Part shown: positions 11,633-20,496 of the stretch, in pieces
How positions within the stretch are numbered: position 1 is the first letter of the stretch
Layout of the letters: each line of letters begins with the position of its first letter
Assembly: GCA_033182465.1 (NCBI GenBank)
Contig: CP137319.1
Location: forward strand, 1,612,001-1,676,000
DNA length: 64,000 nucleotides
Direction: 5' to 3'
From: Sanghuangporus weigelae
Taxonomy: Eukaryota; Basidiomycota; Agaricomycetes; Hymenochaetales; Hymenochaetaceae
Position numbers and translations under genes: made by a program
Notes under the pieces: model-generated
What the model was told of the DNA's origin: nothing
What the model saw: only the letters and a program-made list of their open reading frames with translations
The model's database searches: none

Positions 11633-12663
11633 ACCGATCAGGAAACGCCAACAACAGAAGTAACGGTCATCGAACGAACGAACGGGCGAACGATAATCAA
11701 ACAAGGTTCACACCTAGATCCCTCGACGAACGAGTTCAACATATCACCAACAGGCTACGTAGTCTGGAAAGCGATCACGACATACTATACGCGACAACGA
11801 ACCACAGCATATTGTATCCACCAGTGATCAGAAGGCTACAAGAAAGGGTTGAAAGACTGGAAGAACGAACTGCAAACACGGGGCAGTCAAACAGTCTACC
11901 AACCGGAGCATACGCGACAGCAGTAGGAGATCGATTCGAAGCACTAGAAGCAACTACTCAAAGAATTGGAGCACAAGTAGCAGCTCTAGAGAGATATACT
12001 CTGGAATTGGATCGAGCAGCAGGAGCACTCAATCATCGGGTCATAGACGGAAACGGAGTACTTGACCGAGAGCTCAACGCTATCCGGAACAGGATTACTG
12101 CTCAGGAACAACAACTACAAACGATCGAGACGAGAGTCGGAGAGCTTAACAGGACAGCTCTAGATCAACCAAGGATTGTTCAAGACATCCATAACCTGCG
12201 AGAAGCCCTACTCCAACTAGGACAAACAATCGAGTCGAGTCAACGCACCTACGCAGCTATACTCACATCGGTACAGACAACCGAAACCACCTCGAGGAAC
12301 ATACTCGAACACGCTCAACGAATTCGAGAAGTAGCTCAGGCAGCACAACGCTGGGAATACTTTCTACCAAGAGAGAGAGCCCAACAGGAACAGAGTTCTG
12401 ACGAATCAGTGTCCTCAGACGAAGAAGCATCACGAAGGCCATTCTTACTCAGAACCCCACCTCGAACGGTTATCATCCAAGTACCAACAGTACCTGCAGT
12501 ACCAGCAAGTGGTTCAGTAGCAACCCAAGCGCCAGAGAATCCACCACCACCATCCTATTCACCACCAGCAGTGCCCATAAGCACTTACGATCATGTCGAC
12601 AACCGACCAGAAGGTGCAAGCACTGGAGCAGCAACTACAGACTCTTCAGACACAACTCTCTAA
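11629..12663 (+). CDS. Gypsy-1 ORF2: coiled-coil protein with PPxY motif upstream of gag, 344 aa
   Basis: ATG 11629 is the first AUG of the predicted transcript. Residues 1-30 are Asn/Arg-rich. About residues 35-235 are predicted heptad coiled coil (for example VIRRLQERVERLEERT and LDRELNAIRNRITAQEQQLQ). The tail is acidic (SSDESVSSDEEAS) and then proline-rich, with PPPPSYSPP (PPSY at about 307-310), matching the PPxY late-domain consensus. It overlaps the gag start by 71 nt in another frame. A structural protein (matrix-like or assembly scaffold) placed before gag is the simplest idea, but this is inference; no homolog is recognised. Confidence 0.7.
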   Translation: MNRSGNANNRSNGHRTNERANDNQTRFTPRSLDERVQHITNRLRSLESDHDILYATTNHSILYPPVIRRLQERVERLEERTANTGQSNSLPTGAYATAVGDRFEALEATTQRIGAQVAALERYTLELDRAAGALNHRVIDGNGVLDRELNAIRNRITAQEQQLQTIETRVGELNRTALDQPRIVQDIHNLREALLQLGQTIESSQRTYAAILTSVQTTETTSRNILEHAQRIREVAQAAQRWEYFLPRERAQQEQSSDESVSSDEEASRRPFLLRTPPRTVIIQVPTVPAVPASGSVATQAPENPPPPSYSPPAVPISTYDHVDNRPEGASTGAATTDSSDTTL

Positions 12664-13681
12664 ACACAGCATCAAGCTTCCGAAGTACTATGGCAAGCGA
12701 AGCGAAGATATTGATCTGTGGATTAGTCGATGTATCTCGAAGCTGGCACAGCATGGAGTCAAGGATGAGGAGGAGATCGCAAAGAGCCTATTTGCGGCAC
12801 TAGAAGGCGACAGCTACGATTGGTTTGCAGAGAAGAATACCCTAACATCATTCGATGCCAATGGGAAACTGAAACCAGTACCTGCGATTATCGCTGCAAC
12901 AAATGGAATGTTCGCATCACTCAAGGACATGCTGAACTGGATGAGGATCCGAGCAGGACATCCGATCATTGGAGAACAGGAAGCCCTATTCCAACTACTA
13001 TGCATCCAGCAGAAAGGAGCAAGCATTAGGGCGTACAACGACGAGTTCCGACGACTCAAAGCACGAGCACCAGACACGATGGATAAGCAGATGCTCAAGT
13101 ACATCTATGTCAAAGGACTAGACATGTGGGTCAAACGACGAGTCGAATCTGTACAACCCGACGCTTTCGAGAAGAACGACCTCGATGCATGGATGGAATG
13201 GACAAGCAACCTAGCAAACTCTGATGCCAGGCAAAGGCTCATGGGTAGTCAAACATACACCCCGAGATTCAAATCGAACGGACAGTCATCTTTCCGACCA
13301 CCAGTACAAACAACGAAACGAGATCCAGACGCCATGGATGTAGATGCACTCCGAGGCTTGCCGAAGAAGGGAGGCAAATGCTACAACTGTGAAAAGTCAG
13401 GACATTACGCAAAGGATTGCAAGGCACCAAGGAAGCAAAAGGGTTCTTCCTCTAAGCGGCCGAAGAAGACTAATGGTGTAAAACGGAGGACGATGACAAC
13501 ACGAACAATCGATTTCAAGGAAACATGTCCCGATCCACACTGCCGAAGGCCAGTCCACTACGATCATGTAGCATGGGCTAAAGGCGACGAATCAGCAGGA
13601 TGGACTTGCAAGCATGACGAAGAATACCGAAACAACATTCGCAAATCCCTAGCAAGTAAAGAGCAACAGGGAAAAGATTAA
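12593..13681 (+). CDS. Gypsy-1 Gag (capsid/nucleocapsid), 362 aa
   Basis: Capsid-type Gag of a Ty3/gypsy element. An N-terminal leucine-rich coiled segment is followed by a retrotransposon-gag core (LWISRCISKLAQHG, GDSYDWFAEK, GASIRAYNDEFRRLK; about residues 35-215). A basic linker and a CCHC zinc knuckle CYNCEKSGHYAKDC (C-X2-C-X4-H-X4-C, about residues 263-276) come next. A further Cys/His cluster (CPDPHCRRPVHYDH...CKHD) follows near the C-terminus. ATG 12593 lies inside ORF2, so translation requires reinitiation, leaky scanning or a shift. It ends TAA 13679-13681, two codons after a slippery heptamer. Confidence 0.9.
   Translation: MSTTDQKVQALEQQLQTLQTQLSKHSIKLPKYYGKRSEDIDLWISRCISKLAQHGVKDEEEIAKSLFAALEGDSYDWFAEKNTLTSFDANGKLKPVPAIIAATNGMFASLKDMLNWMRIRAGHPIIGEQEALFQLLCIQQKGASIRAYNDEFRRLKARAPDTMDKQMLKYIYVKGLDMWVKRRVESVQPDAFEKNDLDAWMEWTSNLANSDARQRLMGSQTYTPRFKSNGQSSFRPPVQTTKRDPDAMDVDALRGLPKKGGKCYNCEKSGHYAKDCKAPRKQKGSSSKRPKKTNGVKRRTMTTRTIDFKETCPDPHCRRPVHYDHVAWAKGDESAGWTCKHDEEYRNNIRKSLASKEQQGKD
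13669..13675 (+). promoter_or_regulatory. Predicted -1 ribosomal frameshift site G GGA AAA between gag and pol
   Basis: GGGAAAA is in phase with gag codons (CAG GGA AAA GAT TAA), matching X XXY YYZ. A -1 slip enters the pol frame, which has no stop from here to ATG 13786 and onward. A possible stem CATCG/CGATG (13688-13692 with 13705-13709) begins 12 nt downstream. Confidence 0.65.
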
Positions 13682-13785
13682 GACCTCCATCGAACGAGAC
13701 TGCGCGATGTGAGTGTGACAAGGGTGACGAGAAAGGTTTCAACAACCAGTGTTTCAAACCTCCTGGGTTCAACCCCAGTGAAGCG

Positions 13786-16700
13786 ATGTACAATAAGCGA
13801 TTGCCAATACAAGCATTGCATCCCCGATTACCTATTCGAGTGAAGGTTGGAACAAAGACCCTAGCAGTCAAAGCGTTAATCGATTCCGGAGCTACATGCA
13901 GCACGATACACCCCAACTTGGTACGACACTACAGCCTATTCAAAAAGAGGCTTGATCACCCTCGACCTTTGAATAATGCGGATGGAAGTCCCAACCAAGG
14001 AGGAGCAATCACGCACGAGGTCTACACATTAATTTTTGATGGACCTAAACCGCAGCCACAAACGTTGGCAGTAGCAACCACAGGACAGGATCAAGTGATC
14101 CTAGGAATTGACTATTTGGCCAAAGTCAATCCCGAAATTGATTGGAAGAATCAAGTATGGAATCGGAATGGTAATTCGATACCATTTGAGCTCAACGTCA
14201 TACGAGCTACCAAGAAGCGAAGGCACAGGAAGCGCAAACGGAAACGGCAAACGAAAGGCAAACCTGACAAGACAAGACCTAGGCATAACACGAAGCAACA
14301 GGCTCAGGACAGAGACAACTATCGACACTCTGGAGCACCAGGAATAATATTTGCGCCAAGGAGAGACAACAACGGACACTCTCACGAAACGAAGCCACAA
14401 GCGAAGCCGGAAACCAGACCAGCAACACCAAGACTGGAACAGGCAAAACAGACGCCAGAAGTGAAGAGTCCGAGCACGGAAAATATACCAGACTCTGCAA
14501 CGAAACAGCCACAACAGGAAACGGCAAACAAGCATCATCGAGATGAGGAGGAAATAAACTACACTCCCAAGCGATGGAAGAAACAGGCACCACAAGGAAC
14601 GAGTATAGTGCAACGACGACCAAGGCACATACCGAGACGGATGATCCCAGCACGGCAACTGTACCAGACATCCGAAGGTGAAACACAAGATGTAACAGGC
14701 AAGCATAGCCTAGATGAACAGGAGGAAATAAACGACTCTCCGAAACGTTGGAAGAAACAACCACCACAGAAGATACACCCACTGAGGCAAAACATGCCGG
14801 AAGATGAAGAACTCTGGCCATCACCAGAAGAAAACCCGGGCATGAAGTATAGGATACGACCACGAAAGACACGGTATCCAGAGAAGCCAGTGGCAGGCAT
14901 TATACGACCGAGAACGGCATCGTTAATGCGAGGAGCTAGTCCCACACCGAAGCGTACAAGATGGGCAGACAACGAAAGCGATATCGAGATGCAAGACGAG
15001 CAGGAGGCAACAGAAGACACTCCTATGCACGATATAGAGCCAGAAGACATTGAAAGTCTTAGGACGACCAACCAACCAGCTACCCTTACCAGAAAGGAAG
15101 AGCTCGCTGCAAAGCTAGAGCTAGACATCAATCGAAATTGGTCACCAAGGCAGCAGAACCAAGTCTCACAGCCTCTGAACAAAGCGAGTTCAGTATCCCA
15201 GCAGTATTCTCAACAAAAGGCAGCTGCAGAAGGACTACTTGGAACACAGAAACGAGATTGGCGAAAACTCCTACCAAAGGAAATAGAAGACTACGCAGAT
15301 GTCTTTGATCCTGACAAGTCAAGAAGGTTACCCAAGCATACGAAATGGGATATGGCGATTAATCTCAAAGAAGGAGTACCATTACCGAAACCAAGGCCTA
15401 TTATCAAGCTCACACGAGAAGAGCAGGCAGCACTCGATGCTTATGTCAAAGAGTTACTTGACAAAGGATGGATTGAAAAGGTTCAACCACATGAACCATG
15501 TCCGGTAGCAGCACCAGTCTTCTTTGTAGGAAAGAAAGACGGAGGAGCACGAGCAGTAACCGATTACCGAGACATCAACGACACGACAGTATCAGATCCA
15601 TACCCGATACCGATCATGAGTGTTCTCCCAGAGAAACTGGAGAAAGGAAAATTCTTCTTTACACTCGACATGCGATCAGGTTACAACAACCTGCGAATCC
15701 GAGAAGGAGACGAGTGGAAGGCAGCATTCCGAGTTGGCAATGCAGTCTACAAGCCAAAGGTCATGATGTTTGGAATGAAGAACTCACCTGCAGTATTCCA
15801 ACGATTCATGAATGACAACTTCGAATATTGGCTCAGGACAGAAGAAGCACTCAACTATTTGGACGACCTTATTGGTCAAGCACAAACTGAAGAGGAACAT
15901 TGGAAACTCCTCAGGGCAATTCTACAGAAATGCCGAGAGCTCGACATTTACCTCAAAATCGAGAAATGTCACTTCCTCCAAACCCAGCTCGACTACTTGG
16001 GATTTGTAGTAGGAACGAAAGGCATCCAGATGGATCCTTATAAGCTCAAAGCTATTCACGAATGGCCAGTGCCAAAGACGAAACGACAAGTTCGAAAGTT
16101 CCAAGGATTTTGTAACTTCTACCGAAGATTCATCAGGAACTATGCCGATACATTCGCACCTATTGGCGACCTTATCAAAAAGGATCGCAAGTTCATATGG
16201 GCAGAGGCACAAGATAAGGCATTCGAAAGTATCAAGAAGGCATTCGAAACGGAAGTCGCATTGGCAATGCCAAAGCCAGACAAACCATATACATTGGAAA
16301 CCGATGCATCCGATGTAGCGATTGGTGCAGTCTTACAACAAGAAGACAACCAAGGAGAACTGAGACCTTTAGGTTTCATGTCGAAAACTCTAACGAACAC
16401 CCAACGAAACTATCCGACGCATGACAAAGAGATGCTAGCAATCATGGAAGCACTCAAGCATTGGAGACACCTATTGGAGGGAACCAAAGAACCAGTAACA
16501 ATCCGAAGCGATCATGCAAATCTCCGATACTTCATGACAGCTCAGAATCTATCGAGACGTCAAGCGAGATGGGCATTAGAGTTATCACGATATAACTTCA
16601 AGATTCTCCATTGGCCAGGCAAGAAGAACCAAGCTGACGAGCTATCACGACGATCCGACTATATGCCAGAGGACAAGGACAACTTAGGAGTTACCTTATT

Positions 16701-18264
16701 ACCTCCTGATACGATCAAGCAACAAACATTGCGACGCACAGAGATCAACGGTCTATACAAGCTAGAAACTGAAATGGTCACTATCTCTGATCCTATTATC
16801 CGAACGATCAAGAGGAACTACAATACCGAGGAGGCTAAGAAGGAAATTCAGGCGATCAAGCAGAGCAACGGCTACAGTTACAGGAACGGCTTGCACTACG
16901 TAACCAATGCATTATATATCCCGCCGTCCGCCAACCTACGAGCGTTGCTAATCCGAAGGCGCCATGATCACAAACTTGCAGGCCACCCAGGAGCAGAAAA
17001 GACCATAGAGCTTGTAAAGCGATCATACTATTGGCCGAAGATGGAAGAAATGATCCGAGCATATACCGCAACCTGCGACATATGTCAGCGTGCAAAACCG
17101 ATTCGACAGTTTCGAAATCCGCCGCTCCAACCGTTGGAGGCACCACATCAACCATGGGAAACCATAACCTGTGACCTGATTACCGACTTACCAGTCAGCA
17201 ATGAAGGCTACAGCGCGATACTCGTTATAGTGGACAAACTCACTAAAATGGGGAAGTTCATTCCTTGCCAAGGGATACCCAATGCTAAGCAGTTGGCACG
17301 TTTGTTCCGCCAACATGTCTTCAAATACTACGGGGCCCCTAAACGAGTAATCTCCGACCGAGGTAGCAACTTCACCGCGCAATTCCTCAAGGAGTTCTGC
17401 AGACTCATCGATGTCGATTGGAAAACTAGTACAGCGTATCATCCACAAACCGATGGTCAAACCGAGCGACTAAATCAAGAGCTTGAACAGTACTTACGCT
17501 GCTATGTGTCCTACCGACAAACAGATTGGGCAGAGTACATCGATATAGCAGAATTCGCCTACAACAACAGGAAGCACAGTACTACACATCAGTCACCATT
17601 CTATACACTGTATGGATGGCATCCTCACCTGGACGTTGCGGAGACCGGTGATTCAAACGTCCCAGAAGCAATAAATCACCTAGAGGAGCTTCGACAAGTA
17701 CAGCAAGAAGCCTATAATTCGATTAGGCAAGCGAATGAGGCAATGAAGCTTTATGCAGACCTGCATCGAGGCAAACTGCCAGAGTACAAGCCAGGAGACG
17801 AAGTGTTACTAGACATGAGGAATCTCAGTCGATTGGAACCAACGAAGAAACTTGCAATGAAATGGGCAGGGCCTTATAAAGTCGAGAAGGCAGTCGGACA
17901 AGTGTCATTCAGATTACGCTTACCCGAAACCCTTCCGATCCACCCAGTGTTTCATGCGAGTCTTCTCAGGCCTTACAAACGAAAGGAATACCCTGGAAGA
18001 CCCACTTTGGATGAACCACCACCTATTGAAGTAGAGGGAGAAGCAGAGTACGAAGTGGAGACAATTCATAACACAAGACGTCATCGGAGCAAGGTCCAAT
18101 ACCTTATCCAATGGAAAGGATACCAGGAGCGAACATGGGAGCCACTTGACAACCTCAAGAACTCCTATCAAATGATCGAAGCATTCCATAAAAAGTATCC
18201 TCAGGCAATCCAGCCACCGAACCTTAACCAATGGATCGCCGCACGAAAACGAATGAGGCAATAG
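13786..18264 (+). CDS. Gypsy-1 Pol: protease, reverse transcriptase, RNase H, integrase, chromodomain (1,492 aa from first ATG)
   Basis: The replication polyprotein. Aspartic protease ALIDSGATCSTI (about 31-42). A long charged linker (about 150-490) contains two copies of EEIN.(T/S)PKRWKKQ. RT (about 540-760) has LDMRSGYNNLRI and the catalytic NYLDDLIG (about 689-696). RNase H begins TLETDASDVAIGAVL (about 835). Integrase has an HHCC zinc finger (H-X5-H ... CDICQ), then D in TCDLITDLP, D in VISDRGSNFT and E in TDGQTERLNQ. The C-terminal chromodomain is about 1420-1475 (VQYLIQWKGYQERTWEPLDNL). It is open throughout. The frame extends upstream to the gag end without stops, so a Gag-Pol fusion by -1 frameshift is likely. 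Confidence 0.96.
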   Translation: MYNKRLPIQALHPRLPIRVKVGTKTLAVKALIDSGATCSTIHPNLVRHYSLFKKRLDHPRPLNNADGSPNQGGAITHEVYTLIFDGPKPQPQTLAVATTGQDQVILGIDYLAKVNPEIDWKNQVWNRNGNSIPFELNVIRATKKRRHRKRKRKRQTKGKPDKTRPRHNTKQQAQDRDNYRHSGAPGIIFAPRRDNNGHSHETKPQAKPETRPATPRLEQAKQTPEVKSPSTENIPDSATKQPQQETANKHHRDEEEINYTPKRWKKQAPQGTSIVQRRPRHIPRRMIPARQLYQTSEGETQDVTGKHSLDEQEEINDSPKRWKKQPPQKIHPLRQNMPEDEELWPSPEENPGMKYRIRPRKTRYPEKPVAGIIRPRTASLMRGASPTPKRTRWADNESDIEMQDEQEATEDTPMHDIEPEDIESLRTTNQPATLTRKEELAAKLELDINRNWSPRQQNQVSQPLNKASSVSQQYSQQKAAAEGLLGTQKRDWRKLLPKEIEDYADVFDPDKSRRLPKHTKWDMAINLKEGVPLPKPRPIIKLTREEQAALDAYVKELLDKGWIEKVQPHEPCPVAAPVFFVGKKDGGARAVTDYRDINDTTVSDPYPIPIMSVLPEKLEKGKFFFTLDMRSGYNNLRIREGDEWKAAFRVGNAVYKPKVMMFGMKNSPAVFQRFMNDNFEYWLRTEEALNYLDDLIGQAQTEEEHWKLLRAILQKCRELDIYLKIEKCHFLQTQLDYLGFVVGTKGIQMDPYKLKAIHEWPVPKTKRQVRKFQGFCNFYRRFIRNYADTFAPIGDLIKKDRKFIWAEAQDKAFESIKKAFETEVALAMPKPDKPYTLETDASDVAIGAVLQQEDNQGELRPLGFMSKTLTNTQRNYPTHDKEMLAIMEALKHWRHLLEGTKEPVTIRSDHANLRYFMTAQNLSRRQARWALELSRYNFKILHWPGKKNQADELSRRSDYMPEDKDNLGVTLLPPDTIKQQTLRRTEINGLYKLETEMVTISDPIIRTIKRNYNTEEAKKEIQAIKQSNGYSYRNGLHYVTNALYIPPSANLRALLIRRRHDHKLAGHPGAEKTIELVKRSYYWPKMEEMIRAYTATCDICQRAKPIRQFRNPPLQPLEAPHQPWETITCDLITDLPVSNEGYSAILVIVDKLTKMGKFIPCQGIPNAKQLARLFRQHVFKYYGAPKRVISDRGSNFTAQFLKEFCRLIDVDWKTSTAYHPQTDGQTERLNQELEQYLRCYVSYRQTDWAEYIDIAEFAYNNRKHSTTHQSPFYTLYGWHPHLDVAETGDSNVPEAINHLEELRQVQQEAYNSIRQANEAMKLYADLHRGKLPEYKPGDEVLLDMRNLSRLEPTKKLAMKWAGPYKVEKAVGQVSFRLRLPETLPIHPVFHASLLRPYKRKEYPGRPTLDEPPPIEVEGEAEYEVETIHNTRRHRSKVQYLIQWKGYQERTWEPLDNLKNSYQMIEAFHKKYPQAIQPPNLNQWIAARKRMRQ

Positions 18265-18518
18265 TTGCATCACATGCACTCCACCCGATGGAGCCGCTTA
18301 TGGATCCACAATAGAGACGATGAGTAAGGTCCCCAATGACCTTACCAAGCGATGACATCAATGTGGCACACCAAAGCGAGAGCAGAGATAGAAGAATTAG
18401 GCAAGACATCGCCGACATACCAACAAGATGGTATAAAACATGGGGAACTTCGAGCTGAACGAACAACAACTCGAATCTCAACAGCTCTACTTCACTGCAG
18501 ACGAACCACTACTCAGCT

Positions 18519-19517
18519 ATGCCTATCTTCGACGAGCTACATGCATTCTGTCAACCAGAAGATGCACCAGAATGGACATTTACACTCAGACCACCGACCG
18601 AACGTTATCAATGGCCACAGCTGTGCAACCGATTCAACGAAGAGAACTACGAAGATGAGATTGTACCCCTATGCCCAGGGAAGTACTTTGATGATCTATT
18701 CGACAAGTGGAACGCAGTCCACCACAACCGAGACGAAATACCCCATCTTATGATGGCGAATCACTCAGACGAGTGGTTATTCAAACTCAGTAACCCTCGA
18801 GACGCAGCATTACGCCGACTCAATGATGATGCATTTCTAACCTACGCGATCGAACTCGAAACACAAGCATTACATCGAGGCAAGATCGACTTTAGGCACG
18901 AAACGACATACAAGAACATCATGGGCATCTATCATTCGGCAATTCAAATTTGCGCCTACCGACGAGACATGACTACCGCAATTCTTAACCGAATGATGCG
19001 ATGGAGTCACTATCATCCGATGAGCGTCGATGCGATGAAGTACATTATATACATAGCCGACCAGACGGGCTTCTATGCATCCCACACCATGCAGTTCATG
19101 ACGGTACTCAACATGACGAAGTATTACGAAGGAACGAGATACCGAACGGTTATTGAAGCGAGGAACTCTACTACGGACGAGGTACCACTCGACAACATCG
19201 AGCACCACGTAGTCGAAGGCAAAGAGGTTAACTACGACCCTCATTACCTTATGGAACTCAACAACCGAGAGGAAGAAGCCAGAGAAAAACTACAGGCTAC
19301 ACGACACCCCTTGCTGGAAGATCTGATGATCTCAGTCTACCAGTACCCGAACGAACTCTACCAGCCGGACGAGATGCTTACTATGTCGGAACAGGAGGAC
19401 ATGTACATACACTCCGACGATACAGAGTCAAGTGAAGAAGGTGAAAGCAGGGAACTATATACCCCAGCGAACTCGGCCCAGACTACACCTGAGGCTGAAG
19501 AATCCGAAGATTTGTAA
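18519..19517 (+). CDS. Gypsy-1 accessory ORF after pol, 332 aa, function unknown
   Basis: ATG 18519 (MPIFDELHAFCQPEDAPEW) to TAA 19517, 254 nt after the pol stop. It has a globular-looking N-terminal two thirds rich in Tyr, Met and Trp (FDDLFDKWNAVHHNRDEIPH, IIYIADQTGFYASHTMQF), then an acidic Ser/Glu/Thr-rich tail (DDTESSEEGESRE). No signal peptide, membrane segment or catalytic motif is recognised. It occupies the env position of errantiviruses but lacks envelope features. Expression would need a subgenomic or spliced RNA or reinitiation. The open frame in a young element argues that it is real. Confidence 0.65.
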   Translation: MPIFDELHAFCQPEDAPEWTFTLRPPTERYQWPQLCNRFNEENYEDEIVPLCPGKYFDDLFDKWNAVHHNRDEIPHLMMANHSDEWLFKLSNPRDAALRRLNDDAFLTYAIELETQALHRGKIDFRHETTYKNIMGIYHSAIQICAYRRDMTTAILNRMMRWSHYHPMSVDAMKYIIYIADQTGFYASHTMQFMTVLNMTKYYEGTRYRTVIEARNSTTDEVPLDNIEHHVVEGKEVNYDPHYLMELNNREEEAREKLQATRHPLLEDLMISVYQYPNELYQPDEMLTMSEQEDMYIHSDDTESSEEGESRELYTPANSAQTTPEAEESEDL

Positions 19518-20056
19518 ACAACTCTTCTTTTATGCAACCCCTTTCCCATATCGTGACCCGACATGGTCAATTATGCATTTCATTCTTACCTTATGATATT
19601 TATGGTCACATCCGACCAAATTATGCTTTATGCACCTCTTTATTTCACGCTTATTCGGCCAACCAGCACAAATGAAGCACTATGCAGAAGTGTCAAAGAA
19701 CCTACAAGGGCCTAGACATTTTGTATATTGTTTTATTGTGCCGGCTCCGAATTAGCAGATTATGCCTACCTTTTATTATCCTCTATGCAACGGAGAAGCC
19801 AAAAGTTTACGTGAAGTCACTCCCTTGCATCATGCTAGGATGTGCCTTCACGCTGAAAGGCACTCCAATTACACTCTTTCTTCGAAAAACTCCATTTGGG
19901 GGTTGAAGAGCCGTAGGTAAACACCTGGAACTTCACTCCCAAATTGGTATAAAACTTATTCATTAACGACTTTATGATTTCTTTCTTATCACTTTCAATT
20001 GCGTCATATTCTTTACATGATGCACATTTCATATTCATATCCCTTCCCACCACCCT
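19518..20056. other. Noncoding stretch of gypsy-1 between ORF 332 and the antisense gene
   Basis: AT-rich, pyrimidine-rich on plus. It could serve as 3' UTR for both converging transcripts. A 72-codon minus-strand frame (20053-19835) is present but has no protein-like features I would support. Confidence 0.4.
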
Positions 20057-20372
20057 TTACAAGTCAATGTCTTCCCAGACACCCTTTTCACGACGTTCCT
20101 GCGAAGCAATACCTGCATTTTCGATGACTGGATCGATATCCTCAACGTCATAACCGAGCGCGAGGTGAACTCGAAGCGCGACAGTAGTAACATCGCGCTG
20201 GAACGATTGCATTTCGAAGTCAGCCTCCTAGAGGATGATTAACAACTCGAAACGGCACAGAGCATGCATCACTTACCTGAGCACGCCTCTTACGCTCCAA
20301 AATCCAATGATTTATGCCGAAAATTGCGACAATAACGACAAAAACAGTAACAGCAGCGGCGACTTTCGACAT
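20057..20372 (-). CDS. Antisense spliced gene in gypsy-1: small single-pass membrane protein, 88 aa
   Basis: Read on the minus strand, opposite to all other gypsy-1 genes. Exon 1 is 20372-20277, exon 2 is 20227-20057, joined in frame by a 49-nt intron (GTAAGT...CTCTAG with a TTAAT branch-like site). The product has a hydrophobic N-terminal segment (VAAAVTVFVVIVAIFGIN, residues ~4-21), a basic stop-transfer stretch (ERKRRAQ), and a mostly acidic soluble tail ending GVWEDIDL. One membrane pass with a cytosolic tail is the likely topology. The start is 125 bp from the 3' LTR, so a promoter in or next to U3 would drive it. Function unknown; not a known gypsy component. Confidence 0.6.
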
Positions 20373-20455
20373 TTTGGAGCAGAGATGATGATGGTTTGAT
20401 AGCAAAAATCAACCATCACTAGGCGACCCTTTATCCGAGCTTTCACACGGATTAG

Positions 20456-20481
20456 GATGAACATTTCTCCGAAAGTTCATC
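20456..20481 (+). repeat. Hairpin directly upstream of the gypsy-1 polypurine tract
   Basis: GATGAAC and GTTCATC pair, with inner TTTC/GAAA around a TCC loop and one bulged A: an 11-bp stem directly 5' of the PPT. Confidence 0.6.
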
Positions 20482-20496
20482 TTAGGGGGGGTGTAG
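20482..20496 (+). other. Polypurine tract of gypsy-1
   Basis: TTAGGGGGGGTGTAG immediately precedes the 3' LTR; the G run is the likely plus-strand primer. Confidence 0.75.

Noticed and set aside
14101-15182. Long minus-strand open frames (about 200 codons each) inside gypsy-1 pol
   Set aside because: They lie opposite the biased PR-RT linker. Composition is Ser/Val/Cys-rich as expected from the reverse strand, and they have no splice or start context.
19835-20053. 72-codon minus frame after the antisense gene
   Set aside because: It has no domain, and its position fits the 3' UTR of the antisense transcript. There is no supporting splice site.
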